DNA from: Haliotis asinina
Taxonomy: Eukaryota > Mollusca > Gastropoda > Lepetellida > Haliotidae
NCBI RefSeq assembly: GCF_037392515.1
Contig: NC_090281.1
Span: 46,042,645-46,106,644 of the forward strand
DNA length: 64,000 nt
Direction of reading: 5' to 3'
The notes below the pieces were generated by a model. The model worked only from the letters and a program-made list of their open reading frames with translations, was not told the DNA's origin and did not search any database. Numbering within the stretch: position 1 is the first letter of the stretch; each line of letters starts with the position of its first letter. Position numbers and translations under genes: made by a program. Below, in pieces: positions 23,776 to 36,522 of this stretch.

Positions 23776-24689
23776 AGGCCTTCATGAAAATTGGGTAAGC
23801 TCTGCGCTAACAGTGGTGTCCTCCATGCAAATGATTTTCAAAACAATGCAAATGTTTACAGCCTGACGCCTCATAGATGAATTCCTACAATACATTAATC
23901 TGAAAACAGCCCTCTCAGTTATATGTGTACAAGGGGGTGGGTTCAGGATGTCCGTGATATCATATCAGATATGACTAGGTTACTCTCAGATATGTCATAA
24001 GAGGTCATGACGGTTGAAGTCCTTATATACTTAATAACTCTGTGTTTGTGATTTAAATTGCAACAGTGCAACATTCAGGTTTCTCACTGCAATTATTTAC
24101 GTAAAATATATGAGGAAAAAGGATACGAATTGAATGCTGCTTCCAAGCATGTTGTCTTTCTGGTTGTATAGTCAGTTTAGATTTAGACATGTACTTCAGA
24201 AGTAAGATTATTCTAAATTCTAAGTTGCAGTATTTGTGACTTATAAAAGTGGCTGCTAAACGTTCTTTTGGAAAAAACATAATGTGCCTAAACCAGATGT
24301 GTACTTTCTTTTGTTTCCTGGATGCAATAGCTACTTTTAGTTACCATGCTGGCTATGGATCCATGAAGAACACAGGGTAGTATTTATTTAATACCCCAAG
24401 AAAACAGGGAATACTTGGAAAAAAATAAATTTACTCTGGTAATAGTTACATATTATTAGACAGTGTCATAATTCCCTATGATCCGGTGGTTTGGAGTTTG
24501 TCCCACTCCTCGTCAAGCGCCTGAGCAAGTTCAGTCAGCCCCTTTGGCGGCTCATGACTGGGACATTTATTTATCTTGCTCCGTTAAAAAAGGTATGATT
24601 TCTTTGCTGCCATTGTATGCTATGGATGCTTTGCAGCTGGAGGAGCACTGGCGTCTTCTTGCTGAAATACACGATTGCCAGTCGTGGCT

Positions 24690-25560
24690 TATGGCTATCC
24701 ATCCGGCTGCTGATGTCAGCGCTTATGGTGTTATGTGATTCTCCATAACAGCAGTCGTAACTGCGATGTGATTATCTATGGGATAGTTGCCACCACCGCT
24801 ATCTGAATACCCATCAGACTATTGATGTTACTAGTCTGTGAATATCCATCCGGTTTTTGACGTGACTGTTATGTGATTATCGATATGGATGTTGGTGCCA
24901 CCGGTATGTGATTACCCATCAAACTGTTAACGTTACTGCTATGTGAATATCCATCGAACTGTTAGCGTCACTGCTACATGAACTGGTGCTTCTGCTATCT
25001 GATTATCCATCACGGTGTGGGTGATACTGCCATGTAATTATCCACTCAGCTCTCGGTCACACTGCTGTGTGATTATCCATCCGGCCATTCGTTACACTCC
25101 CATTTATTTACCCATCCCGCTGACGATGGCACTGTCATGTAATTATCCATCCAACTGTTAGTGGCACCGCTTTATGAGCAATCGTCCTTCTGTCACACGG
25201 CCATGTGATTATCCACCCAGCTCTTGGTCCTACTGCTCTGGGATTATCTATCCCGCTGTTCGTGATACTGCCGTATTATTATCCATCCGGCTGTTGGGCA
25301 CATCGTGTTATCCATCTGGATGTTGATGACTCGGTCATGTGATTATCCAATGGGTTGTTGGTTTCAATGCCATGTAATTATCCATCAGACTTTTGGCGTC
25401 ACTTGTGTCACTATGTGATTATCCGTCCGGATGTTGACGGTACTGATGTGTGATTATTGATGGTATTCATGGGACTGTTGGTGTCACTGCTGTGTGATTG
25501 TCCTTCTGTCTGCTGACGTAACTGCTATGTGATTATCCGTCTGTCTGTTGACGTCACTAT
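24690..25560 (+). repeat. Highly degenerate tandem repeat, unit about 40-50 bp
   Basis: A core like TGTGATTATCCATCCG followed by CTGTTG and a variable CACTGC recurs roughly every 40-50 bp through about 870 bp. Units are strongly diverged, which suggests an old array. Confidence 0.75.
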
Positions 25561-26029
25561 CCTCATGATGCAACATTTTACCTTGCATCACATAATGGTA
25601 TAAAACGGTATGTGCTACTTTTATTAGAATTTCTTATTAGTCTGCGAATTCTCTTGGTAATGAAAGAGGAGCTACATGACATTTCTTCCGTAAAAGTCAT
25701 GACCTGACGTGAAGTGACAATAACCCTACGAAGCTCTTGGCAATGCCGACTGCACATCGCCTGATCATACAGAGGATGTATACTGAGTCAAAAAAGAAAC
25801 TTCACATTCTTCCTTCAGGTCAGGATAAAAGAACAAGACATGGTAAGATGGTTAAATTGTTATTATTTCATTGTTGCGATCTGTGTGGTGCACACGATAC
25901 ACTGACAGTGTCACAACCAGTTTCATTAGGCTACACCGCCGTTCCAAAACATGGGTATACAGAATGTCAAGTCACAAGGATAAAAATACGAAATTTCGCA
26001 GTTCAGTATTGTGTATGACTGCCTCGCGC

Positions 26030-26962
26030 ATTCACCACTGCCAAACACCGTCTCCTCATCGACTGCCTGATGCTTGTGAACACTTGGTTGGGGATTCTGC
26101 GCCATTGCTCTTGCAAGGCAGCGCCATGTTCCTGCAAATTCTGAGGTTGGTTCCTAAGATCACTAAGCCTTCTCCCACACGTGCTCCGTTGGAGTAAGGT
26201 CAGGGGTACTCGATGGCCAGTCCATGACGTTGATTCCAGCGTGCTGAAGGATATTTCGAGTCAACAACGTGGTGTGCGGCCTAGCATTATCATGCTGAAA
26301 CTGTAGACCTGTGCCATGAGCCACCATGAAAGGAAGGAGTTCAGGGGTGATCACCTGATCACGGTAAGCAGCAGCTGTAATTGTTTCCACGGATGACCAG
26401 AAGTCGGGAAGAAAGCACCCCACACCATGCAATTTCCGTCCACGAATCTGTCGACTTCCTGTACACAACATTAGGCATACCGTTCACGACGTCGTCTCCA
26501 CACTCTATGCCTGCAGTCCGTGAATCTGAGGGTAAACCAGGATTCATCGCTAAAGAGAACTCGACGTTGGGCCCACAGCAGACGTTGACGTTGATGAAAC
26601 GGCGTCAAAATTGGCCCAGGATATGGACGTTGAGAATGAAGATTGGCAGCCAGCAACCGATTTCGAATGGTTTGTGAGGACAGTCGAGCCCTAAACATCT
26701 CAACCCTGGTTCGTGTAGACGGCAGAAATCTGTCACGTAGGTGACGTAGGACGATTTGACGGCCTTCTGCACGTGACGTCACACGTGGGCGACCCGACCT
26801 TGGGCGATCAGAAGTGGTGCCAGTTTGTTGTAGACAACCTCGCAGGTCATACACAGGTACGACGGCTGCATTCCATTGCTCTTACGATGTCAGTAACTGA
26901 TCTTCCCGCTTGCAACATGCTAACGGCACGTTCACGTTGCAGATTTGACAATCGTGGCATTT
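26030..26962 (-). pseudogene. Tc1-like (DD34E) transposase, frameshifted
   Basis: The start ATG is at 26,960-26,962, followed by MPRLSNLQRERAV and a helix-turn-helix part. A frameshift near 26,855 moves the reading into DLRGCLQQTG and SGRPRVTSRAEGRQ. The catalytic blocks are visible: LFSDESWF, then after another break QFQHDNARPHT and TPDLTPTEHVWE (D, D, E). The C-terminus has WRRIPNQVF and MRRRCLAVVNARG. All domains are present but split over at least three frames, so it is inactive. Terminal inverted repeats were not located with confidence. Confidence 0.9.
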
Positions 26963-28424
26963 AAAGTACTGTTAGAACTGTGGATTAAAAGTGTTTTCAA
27001 TTCTTGAGGCCTATGCAAACACGTGCAAATGAAGAAAACTTCGATGTGAAGATCACGTGATCGACTGCACGTGCAAAACCTGATTTGGCGTTAACGTCAT
27101 TTGCACGACTAATGGATGGGTTTGGGTGGGTTTTGCTAGCGTTCTTCTAGAGCCGAAAGATGGGGTTACATAAATTTCGGTTACATAAATGCATCATCAG
27201 AGAAAGATTATTCGTTATTTTTAAAAAGTAGTAGTTTAGCACAACTGTGGGACTACCAGAATCAGCACGATACCCAGGAATGATAAGAATTAGTCTATCT
27301 TATCTGAATGTGCAGACCTCAGACATGACATATAACGCACATTGCAGTTGCGCTGAGGTCCCGTCAAAAAATCTAATGTCCCTTGATGTGGTGTATTTCG
27401 TTTCAAACAGAACCTTTTTGGGCCAAAAATGTTTTTCATCACCACTAATATCTTATATTCACACCAACATTTCGTGATCCACTAACTCTCACAGAGTATA
27501 AGCACAAATAAAATAATTATTTGTGACAAACAACAGAGACCAGAAATTTACCATTGGTCTTGTAGACTTCAAATAGTTTGGTGTAGGAATCGTTCATAAA
27601 TTGTCGTTAATAATCTTACCCTATATCGCAGAAGGTGGTGTTTACGACGTCCCCTGGCGAGTTGTCTATGCTGTGTAATCGGTGACCACACAACGGGGCT
27701 CCTGTTACACGGACCTGTCGCCACTGTGGCTGACAACAGTTTAGTCAGGACGTGAACTTTGTTCAGATAACAACCGCATCATACTCTCTTGAAACAGACA
27801 AAAAGCACTCTGCAGATAACCACCATGTTACACCCTACTTATATCAATGTTCGAACACGACTGCACTCTGATCCCATGCTGCACGTGCATTACATTGTCT
27901 GTACCTGTGCAGCACCCACCCTATTTCAAGTTATGACTACAAGGAAGGCGCACACTGGCTTGTCCAATCAAAATAATGTAATCACACAGTCAAAATGCAT
28001 GCTGTAAGGGTCGTTCACGTGTCATTTCTCCATAGAACGTAAATAAATAGTCTCGACCCAGACAAAATTCCACATGCCTAGAAACCATAACTATCATACA
28101 GGTATATTTTATATTCGTGACGATGTGCACACTCAGAATCAGGAACGACCTTATCATGCGTGTAAGATGGTTGTAATATTGTGTTTATACCACAGTGTGT
28201 TCATGTGGCGACAGTTTATCTGTAGTACTGAGACAGTTACATGAACATTCATGAGCCTGCTGACATCACTGATGCAGTGAATTCCAATCATTCAGCTCAC
28301 ATGATCGTTACATGACTCACATGGTACGAGTATCAGATTTCAGATACGCTGTTGTAGATTGTTTTGTTCAAGCGATAGTGATATTACTGTTGCATCATTT
28401 TCCGTTGATCTGTGGTCCCACGTA

Positions 28425-28662
28425 TGGTGATCTGCCCTCTGTTGTTGGCAATCTATAGCCCATTTTTATATTGTATTGTCCTCTATAATTAAACTTTTTA
28501 AAATTTAATTTCTACTTTTAAAGTAATGTCTGTGATATACTAGTGGTTGTACTGTTCTTCGAAAAAAGGATGTTGGTATGCAGTGTAATTTTAAATTGTT
28601 CTCGTCGCGATATGGCTGCAATATTGCCGATGTGACGTTAAATATTAACTCACTCACTCACC
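28425..28662 (+). repeat. Repeat family C with (TCAC)n tail
   Basis: It shares TGGTGATCTRCC, GGCAATCTATAGCCC, GTTCTCGTC.CGATATGGCT and the tail TTAACTCACTCACTCACC with the copy at 46,583-46,812. Family recognised by this comparison; also recalled from abalone. Confidence 0.85.
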
Positions 28663-29204
28663 CTTTGGTCTATTATGTGTTGTTGAGCCAAGGAGCCAAG
28701 TTTATGGAAAAAGTACCCAAAGAGCTAGCAGTCAGCACACTGCTGTACAGAGGCAGGACACAATTAACACTGAGAACTTGAGACAGCTGTGTTCAAGTTA
28801 CCCTGACACTGCTGCAACCGCAGGATTAGTATCCGGGTTTGTTAATGGTTTTTCTCTCCACTACAAGGGCCCTTGTAAATCGTCAGCTTGTCAAAATCTT
28901 AAATCAGTATTGAGCTTGCAGAAGTTGTTGAACAACCTTGGAGAAAGAAGTATACATGGGAAGAATCGCCGGACCTTTTGATTCACGACCCTTTGATAAT
29001 CTAAAACTATCAGCTATTGCGGGAGTACCGAAAAAACTGCCTGGAGAATATCGTCTCATACATCATCTTTCCTACACAATGATTATATACCAGACCTGGA
29101 TGAAACTGTTCACTTCACAAAATGTGATAAGGCAGACTGAGTACAAATGATTCAGAAGCTCGGGGAAGGATGTTCTCTTGCAAAGGCTGATATAAAAATA
29201 TAAT

Positions 29205-29630
29205 ATACTAATAATATAGGACATTTATGTAGCGCACATAACCACGCACCAGTGCATGCTCAAGGCGCTGGTATTTTTTTCCTCGATCACTGGATGTCAA
29301 TCTCAACAGCACATCGTATTTCAATCTCAACTCCCTGGGAGTATACAACTCTTGCTGACACTTGGCGCACCGAGTTTATTGTAACTCTGTCATCCTAACG
29401 AGGTACCCATTCACAGCTGGGTGGACTATGACACATAGTCACAGTACTTTGTCCAAGTTCACTGCACGTTGCTGTACCCGCAACTACTCGTAGGTGTTTG
29501 CACGTATTCATGCGGCCACCATCTGGTCATATACCAACGGATTTGTGGGTTCTTTTAAGTACACAGGGTTGTGTACTGTACACTAGGGGTTGTGACAACA
29601 CTGACAGGCGTTTACCTGTGTCACCAGCTG
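29205..29630 (+). repeat. Repeat family D, near full-length, inside RT
   Basis: It interrupts the reverse transcriptase between KADI and LLGCNF. It shares AGCTGGGTGGACTATGACAC, GGCCACCATCTGGTCATAT and GGGTTGTGACAACAC with 50,390-50,615. Exact ends are uncertain. Confidence 0.75.
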
Positions 29631-29756
29631 ATTTCAGCTTGCTTGGGTGTAACTTCAAAAACAAATTTTACTTCGACAGGTCTTTACCAGTGGGAGGCAG
29701 AATAAGCTGCGCTCACTTTTTCAAACTTAGTTGAATGGGTTGTCGCGAATAAAATA

Positions 29757-31051
29757 CGAGGGGAAGTCAATATGTTCATAGAACTCGATATAAAACAGAA
29801 CACAATGGTTGTGATATTGGTTTTATTTTTCAATATAGTCTCCCTGAACCTCGATGCATTTTGCCCATTTGTCTTTGAGACTGTCTATGCCCTTGAAATA
29901 GAAGTCTTCAGATTGGTCCCTCAGCCACGCCTCTGTTGTTGCCTTGAGGTCATCATCATTGGCAAATCTTGTTCCACGCAAGTGAGATTTCAAATTGCGA
30001 AACAGGTAGTAGTCGCTGGGGGCCAGATCTGGACTGTATGGGGGATGGTTTAGTTGTTCGAAGCCACATTGTTGAAGAGAAGCTTGTGCAACACGGCTCT
30101 TGTGGACTGGTGCATTGTCGTGGAGAAGCATGACTCCAGCTGTCAACTTCCCACGCCTCTTCTCTTTGATGGCCGCTCTCAATCTTTTCAACAAGTCAGC
30201 ATAGTAAGCCCCTGTGATCGTAGTTTTAGGTGGTTTATAGTCTATGAGAATCACACCCTTTGAATCCCAGAAAACGGTTGCCATGATCTTGCCAGCAGAA
30301 GGTTGTGTTTTGAACTTCTTGGGTGCAGGAGAATGCTTGTGCTTCCACTGCATGGATTCTTGTTTGGTTTCGGGATCCCAGTGATGAATCCAGGTTTCAT
30401 CCCCAGTAACCAGACGAGCATGAAAGTTATCAGGATCAGCGTTGTAGATGTCCAACAGCTCACGACTGGATTCAACTCTCTGGTGACGATCATGTGCATT
30501 TAGGTTACGAGGGACCCATCTTGCGGATACCTTGGACATGTGCAGGTGTTCATGGATCACTGTGCAAACACTTCCATGTGAAATGCCACACTCTGAAGCT
30601 ATCTCGTCCACCTTTATTCTCCGATCGGACATAATTAAGCGTTGGATCCGGGCAATTGTATCTTCTGTAATGGCTTCAGAAGGTCTTCCTGACCGTGGGT
30701 CATCTTCCAAGGAGCTGCGACCTCGCTTAAACTCAGCTGACCATTTTGCCACAGTGGAATATTGAGGGGCTTCCTCGCCATACACATTGATGATGCGTTT
30801 GTGGATTTCGGTTGCATTCACACCTTCTTTAGTGAGAAACTTGATAACTGCACGAAACTCAGTTTTGGAGGTTTCCATGATTTGTGCAGGGTAATCGTCT
30901 TTTAAAGGCTCTAACTCTCAAGTAAATGCTCGAGGAAGGTTGGGTATCAGTATACAGAGTCACAGATGAATCAACTCAATAATGACACCAATGACAACAT
31001 CACCAAGGATATATCAGCACCCACTTCTATGAACTTATTGACTTCCCCTCG
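29757..31051 (-). mobile_element. Intact mariner transposon
   Basis: 1,295 bp, flanked by TA on both sides (29,755-29,756 and 31,052-31,053). The terminal inverted repeats start CGAGGGGAAGTCAATA and pair for about 27 bp with one mismatch. It carries one open transposase gene. It sits in the reverse transcriptase of a dead retroelement. The near-perfect ends and open frame point to recent insertion. Confidence 0.96.
29823..30878 (-). CDS. Mariner transposase, 351 residues, open
   Basis: This cut-and-paste transposase acts on TA sites. The N-terminal paired-like helix-turn-helix lies in residues 1-115 (SGRPSEAI linker at 64-71, then DEIASECGISHGSVCTVI). The family signature WVPRNL is at 121-126. 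The catalytic triad is D160 (TGDETWIHH), D254 (HDNAPVHKS) and D289 (SPDLAPSDYYLF), with 34 residues between the last two: DD34D, as in true mariners. The length of about 350 is normal for the family. There is no internal stop or frameshift. Confidence 0.97.
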   Translation of the reverse strand: METSKTEFRAVIKFLTKEGVNATEIHKRIINVYGEEAPQYSTVAKWSAEFKRGRSSLEDDPRSGRPSEAITEDTIARIQRLIMSDRRIKVDEIASECGISHGSVCTVIHEHLHMSKVSARWVPRNLNAHDRHQRVESSRELLDIYNADPDNFHARLVTGDETWIHHWDPETKQESMQWKHKHSPAPKKFKTQPSAGKIMATVFWDSKGVILIDYKPPKTTITGAYYADLLKRLRAAIKEKRRGKLTAGVMLLHDNAPVHKSRVAQASLQQCGFEQLNHPPYSPDLAPSDYYLFRNLKSHLRGTRFANDDDLKATTEAWLRDQSEDFYFKGIDSLKDKWAKCIEVQGDYIEK

Positions 31052-31444
31052 TATGTAAGGGAGAAATTTTACTTTACCGGGGTGATTTTCTATTTGTAGG
31101 CAGGAGAGGCACAGGCGACTGTTCAAGTGTTTTACAAGCTTTTGGGGAAGTGTGTTTATACCTGTATGTCTACCAGGTCTACGTCTAACGGTCTACCCGT
31201 GTACATTCATCACGTTTTGGGTTTTACAATGGAACACGCTGACAATGGCTCTCTTTATCCCACAAGTAAGGATACAACAAGCAAAACCTCTTGTGGAAAG
31301 AAGAAAGTTAAATTAGTTGTAATGCAGTCACTAATAGGTCTATTGAATGTCTTCTGTAGAACAATTCCCACAGGTAGAGCTTTCCTGTGGGATAACAAAC
31401 ATCACCACAACAGCATTACCGAAGAATAAAGTGAGGATATATTC

Positions 31445-32170
31445 TTGTCGCTCTACGTTTTAGACAATCACAATGGTACAACTCTGCTTCTCAATCAACA
31501 CTGGGAGGGTACATTGCCTACCCCTCACTCAAACGCCATCAAGTACCATTGCACAGCATACGTCGGCAATGAGCAGAGCCCACAAGCTCAAGTCCTATCA
31601 GACCCCGACAGATCATTACGTCATAAGGAAAATCATGCATTCTATCAGGAAACCCGTGTAAGGATATACCACTTGCAGATTTTACCAAGAAGACAGTATC
31701 ATTTTTTGGCGTCTTACGAAGTGGTGAAATCGTTCTTGGTTGCCCAAAACAGAGAGAAACCTCTGTTTTTAGCAGACATTTGGGTTTATCCTACTTCAAT
31801 TTCAGTAAAGATTCACTACTCCAAAAATGATCAAGCCGGGAAGGGTACCACACTTCTCATCTATGAGCACCCAGATTAGTCTGTCTGTCCAGAGTTAGCG
31901 ATGAGGCAGTATTTGTCAACAAGGGAGGAAAATATCTCTACAGGCACATTAATGGTGAGCATGTCACAAGGTCACATTTTAACGCAGGATTGGCGAAGGC
32001 AGTGAAGTTTGCTAATCTTGACTCAAGTGTTTACAAATCACACAGGTTTAAAATTGATGCAGCATCGTAAGTAGCTACCCTGGGAGTACCCGAGGGTACT
32101 ATCAAGCAGTGGGACAGATGGACATCTGTTGCTTATGCCAGTTATATCCGAATGTCGTGGGATTGGTAAC
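31445..32170 (+). pseudogene. Tyrosine recombinase of the YR retroelement, degraded
   Basis: The core-binding part reads STIAQHTSAMSRAHKLK from about 31,530. The catalytic part reads GVLRSGEIVLG (first Arg), KGGKYLYRHINGEHVTRSHF, KSHRFKIDAAS and SVAYASYIR (final Tyr). The H-x-x-R box reads HRFK, so the second Arg is Lys. A TAA directly follows the box, and at least three frameshifts are present. Confidence 0.85.
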
Positions 32171-32239
32171 TGCCACCTTTCGTTATATTATCCAGTGCAA
32201 TCTGAATGAACATGTCAACACATTTTTCTCTTTATATCT

Positions 32240-32836
32240 GGGCAAGTTTGCTTCAGAAATCTGGATACTGGGATCTTTATATAACTAATGGACGCATAAG
32301 AGGGCAGTTAGACGACCAGTGGGGCTCAGTCTGGAGCTGCCGAACCTTGCAACATGGCTGGGCAAGCGTGGACTGAAATTGCAGTACGTACTTACGATGA
32401 TCGAGCGCCGTCTACAACGTTACCCAAAGCCAGACATGCTGGTCGTACACGCTGGGTCGAATAACTTAACCGACAAGAAGGGAATACAGTCGGTAATGGA
32501 AATCAGAGAAGGTATGGCACGGATTAAAAATTTGCCACCAGACTGTACGTTAATTAGTCCGGTCTGGTCTTCCCCACGGGAAGTGACCCGAAGCTAAGAC
32601 GTGGGTAGCTGTAGAAAACAACTGGAAATGGGTTGACAGGGCCTTCGTGTGTGCCTTCGTGGTTGCTATGGGAGGTAAGATCATACAACGTGAGACCTGC
32701 TTTAAAGATCCAGGTCTGTAGTTCCAGGACGGCATTCGCCTCTCAGATATTAGTAGTAGTAGTAATATTCATCAGTTCTCTCCAAGGGAGGCTTGAACTC
32801 TTTCTACGAGATCCCGAAGCCGTTAGTTTTCTTTAA
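32240..32836 (+). pseudogene. SGNH-hydrolase-like protein of the YR retroelement, degraded
   Basis: The pieces read EIWILGSLYI, LPNLATWLGKRGLKLQ, DMLVVHAGSNNLTDKKG and LISPVWS, and in another frame LQGRLELFLRDPEA. HAGSNNL fits block III (G-x-N) of SGNH hydrolases. The block I serine position is disturbed (GSL). Such a module is known in Ngaro-type elements. Confidence 0.72.
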
Positions 32837-32964
32837 ATGTGGGGGCAAATTTGTAGGTGTAAATGTGGTGGCGGGGTTTGGGGTGGTTTTGCTTTGCTAA
32901 AGCCTATCCCCTTTGGAGGTGAACCCGGTTGGATTAAATGGCATATATATCACGCTAACATACA

Positions 32965-33015
32965 TACATACACACACACGCACGCACGCACGCACGCACG
33001 CACGCGCGCGCACAT
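32965..33015. repeat. (AC)n/(ACGC)n microsatellite
   Basis: Alternating ACAC, then ACGC tetranucleotide repeats. Confidence 0.9.
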
Positions 33016-35940
33016 ACATACATTATTATGTTTGATCTAAACTATGGACCAAGTATATGCTATATTATCCATTCTCGCCTCAGGCTCCGTAGTAGTGATT
33101 TCAATGCTGATGGGTTTCTTCATATGCAATAAATACATGGAATTAAGACAAAAAATGTATTTTTATTTAAGGGGTTAGTATAAACACTATACTATGACCA
33201 TGTGTATCGCTCACTAGCAATGATCTACACAAATTATCTATTAAGAGCTATTTTTTAAAAATATGTACATGATTATACCATGACATAAAGTAAGAGAATC
33301 AAAATACTAGTCTGTCATTACGACATATTTTGTGTGTTATCTCCACGTGCAGTATCGTTATACCCATGTGTTGTAAACTTTAGTATACATTGCTTTGAAT
33401 ACATGTCTAAATGTATGTCAACTTTGTATATGTATTGTGTACGGGCCTGGGGCCTATAGACGATGAAAGGCTTGACTTGAAGCTAAAATATTTAACCTTT
33501 AATTAGTTTCATTGTTTGATCTTTGTAAGAGATGTTAATAAGCCCTGACTTTTTGGGTTGTTGTATTTATAAGAAACAAGAGTTAGGTCTCAGCTCGGCT
33601 TACACGGATATCAGGAAACTTCATGTCAGTTAAAGATCACATATACTCCAGGGGGTGCAACGTTATAAATGAAACCCCGTCATTAAAACCTCTCAATTCA
33701 ATCTTTAATTACCTTAAATCGACCTTTTTGACAACAGTGCACAATTCTCACCCGCAAATGAAATTTCAACCAATCAGAGCGGGGCGTCTCCGTGACGTAA
33801 TAGTAGGTTTAGGTATTAGGGTCTATGCAGAATTCATCTACATTTCAGGGGGTAAATATTTCGTTTACAGATTTACATTTACAAATCTATACTGAATGCA
33901 CTCTGTCGTGTATGTGTCTCTGTAAGAACAACACCCTTCTTTCTTTCCTTCACCCGCCAATACATTGATTGATTGCTCATTATTGGCTAACTAAATTACT
34001 TTTTAAAAGAATGGCGCACATTATGCAATTAGTTGCCAGGTGTGCTATCTTGGGTGACCAATGAGACTATACAGCAATGTGAAAAATCTGAAACGATACA
34101 TTTCGTATATTAGATTGTTGAAAGACATATCACTTGGGAAATCGTCTGATGAATTATACATCACTCGTTTTTGTGGATATTGATGGATACATTCCTCGAA
34201 CAAGGTAAGAGCCTGACATTGCTCCTATAACTTTAATTTGTTTTAATTTTAATATTGGTGTTTTGTTTTTATTAAGTTGTTAAGTTATTAAGTTTCGACA
34301 GAATCATTGTTTTCGTCGTGAAGTTGTAATGATACAGACGACATACACTAGGGCGTGCGTGCGAATTATGATTCATATAGAATCAAACTATAAAATGTCT
34401 GTTACATTCCTGTTATACTTTCGCAGATCGCTTCTTTTTGTTAAGTTTCAAAATGCATACAAGTATGATTATAAAGTAATTAGGATTATGAGACAAAATA
34501 TAAAGACGTATATTGACAGGTCTCTACATACTAGTGAGTGAACGTTCACAAACCAAGTAAATTTAGCAAGTGTAGAAATTTATCGCGCAGTATTTTCACT
34601 TCGACCCTGACCTCGCTTATGTTACGTTACAAGTTGTGTCAATCAAAATCCTTTTGGTCATGATTCAAAAACATATTTAACTACTAGTAGAAAGTAGTTT
34701 GGAGTTTCTAACTTGATGAAAACAAACCATAATCTCAATAATTCTAACTGACTTTTACAAGTTTTAGCCCGTGACTTCACCATTTTCAAAAATGGCGGCG
34801 CCCGGTCTGAAGATAGATGCTATTTAAGTTTCTTTTTACAAAATCAAATTACTTTTCACTGGTAGTAAAATATGTATTTTATTGATGCACATTAGGAATT
34901 TACATGGCATTGATTATAACATAACAATTTCACTCTTGGAATCGAGGTGGGGGTCGACATAATATCACTTACGATAATATTGGCACTTCGACCACAACCT
35001 CGCGTCCGAGGAAGAAAGCGTTATATTCATGCGAAATCCTTTTGGTCAGCAATGTGGAGTAAGCAGTCTTTATTTTATAAACTCATTGAAACTTAAACTC
35101 TATCTTCTATCCTGGAAGCGTGGTAGGAGGCGAACCATTTGATTTAGTATATACCACAGGCTTCCACAACGCTCACTTCGCACACACAAACAACCAATCT
35201 AAGAACAATTTACGGAGTCTGGTGGAAATCTGTGCATAGTGACACCATCACCCGACATCAAGGAGCAATTGACGGCAACACAACAATTCGGCATGTCTTT
35301 GGTGACGTCGAGAAATCAGCAACATGACGAGCTTCCTACACATTTTCTATACAACTAACTGAAAATCGTTCCTTCTATGACGTCACTGCAGGGCACAGGC
35401 GACAGAGTTACGTAACCCGTCTGTGGTTTCGTTTGCGAGTGAGAGAGAGGCAGACGGCTTTTCGCAACTTTTAAGCGCTTGGTATTAATTAACTACATGT
35501 TTTGTTTTAAAAAAAAAAAGAATGGTGTTCCGTTTATGACAATTCAGAAATCTTTCATATGCAGTGGTAAAAAGAGTACCAAAAATTGAGTTTAGTTTTT
35601 CCTTAAAACCCTCAGATATCGACTTTTGGAGTTGCTCGCTAATCTGAAGGACTGTAACCCGATGTTTTCACAGCAGTTCACTTGCACTTCTAGCACAACT
35701 TCGATTTTTGCTTTACTGGGAATAGTGAATATTGAAATTTCGCTTTCCCGGACCGACGACCTCTGAAAGTGCTAGGTTAATTAACTCCCAGTTGTTAAAT
35801 GGTCATAGCTGGTTCAGTTAGCGGCTCCTGTTATTTGTTCCAGTGTTTGCTAACTGATCGATGTGACACCTGCTCTACTGTTCCTCAGTTAACAAGTTTT
35901 CATACTGACACACTCCTAAACTGACATATCGTTTCCAGTG

Positions 35941-35971
<31 letters not shown>

Positions 35972-35991
35972 TCTCTCTCTCTCTCCATCTC

Positions 35992-36034
<43 letters not shown>

Positions 36035-36170
36035 AAAGGTGACACAAGCGGAATTCAACAAATTTCCTTTACAAGCCCGATTCTTCAGGAAAAGACAGAG
36101 CATGAACTCACCACTTCAAAACATACAACTGGTTGCACATGGTTCACGTCATACAGCATTCCAACATGAG
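33016..36170. other. Intergenic, no gene seen
   Basis: Mostly A/T-rich sequence without recognisable coding potential. The only clear feature is the (CT)n array at 35,940-36,030. It separates the dead retroelement from the 3' end of the 17-exon gene. Confidence 0.55.
35940..36030. repeat. (CT)n microsatellite
   Basis: About 45 CT dinucleotides with a few CCCT and CCAT interruptions. Confidence 0.98.
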
Positions 36171-36171
36171 T

Positions 36172-36390
36172 GAGTATGTGAATTTAGTTTCACGTCGCAT
36201 TCAGCAATATTCCAGCTATATGTCGGCGGTCTGTAAATAATCTAGTCTCAACCAGACACTCCAGTGACCAATAGCATGAACAACAATCTACGCAACCAAG
36301 ACAGCGAGCCTGACCACCTGACCCTGTTGGTCACCTCTTACGACAAAGAACGGGTTGCTGGAAACAGTTGAAACTGAGATGTTCAAGAGT
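36172..36390 (+). repeat. Repeat family B, longest copy
   Basis: It starts GAGTGAGTATGTGAATTTAG and contains CAGCAATATTCCAGCTATAT and GAGCCTGACCACCTGACC, ending in the CTCTTACGACAAAG-type segment. Other copies are at 1,328, 4,590 and 17,430. Confidence 0.75.
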
Positions 36391-36522
36391 ACATGCTTGA
36401 AAGGGTCAATGATTAGAAACAACTCATCCCACGTGGTCTATGTCATCACGCACTCTCATCTGGTTTGTTTGAAAAACAGGAGGCAAAGTCTCGAATATAT
36501 AATTATTTAGTAGCAACTAAAG

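Larger units (their letters stand above)
28740..31400 (+). pseudogene. Reverse transcriptase of the YR retroelement, split
   Basis: The pieces read SGFVNGFSLHYKGP, GRIAGPFDSRPF, GVPKKLPGEYRLIHHLSY and LGEGCSLAKADI (motif A start). After the family D insertion comes LLGCNFKNKFYFDRSLPVGG, and after the mariner FLFVGRRGTGDC and MQSLIGLLNVFCRTIPTGRA. The polymerase motif C, usually Y-x-D-D, reads YRGD at 31,075-31,086, so one catalytic Asp is lost. Family assignment follows the DIRS/Ngaro pattern. Confidence 0.85.
28740..32840 (+). mobile_element. Tyrosine-recombinase (Ngaro/DIRS-like) retroelement, dead
   Basis: Remains, in order, of a reverse transcriptase (28,740-31,400), a tyrosine recombinase (31,530-32,170) and an SGNH-hydrolase-like protein (32,240-32,836), all plus strand with many frameshifts. 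This order and the SGNH module fit Ngaro-type elements. It is interrupted by a family D repeat (about 29,205-29,625) and by a mariner (29,757-31,051), so it is older than both. No terminal repeats were recognised. RNase H was not recognised and may be deleted. Confidence 0.82.

Noticed and set aside
24478..24738. 86-codon plus frame as a gene
   Set aside because: No recognisable domain, and it runs into a degenerate tandem repeat.
35900..36103. Arg/Glu repeat protein
   Set aside because: Translation of a CT microsatellite.
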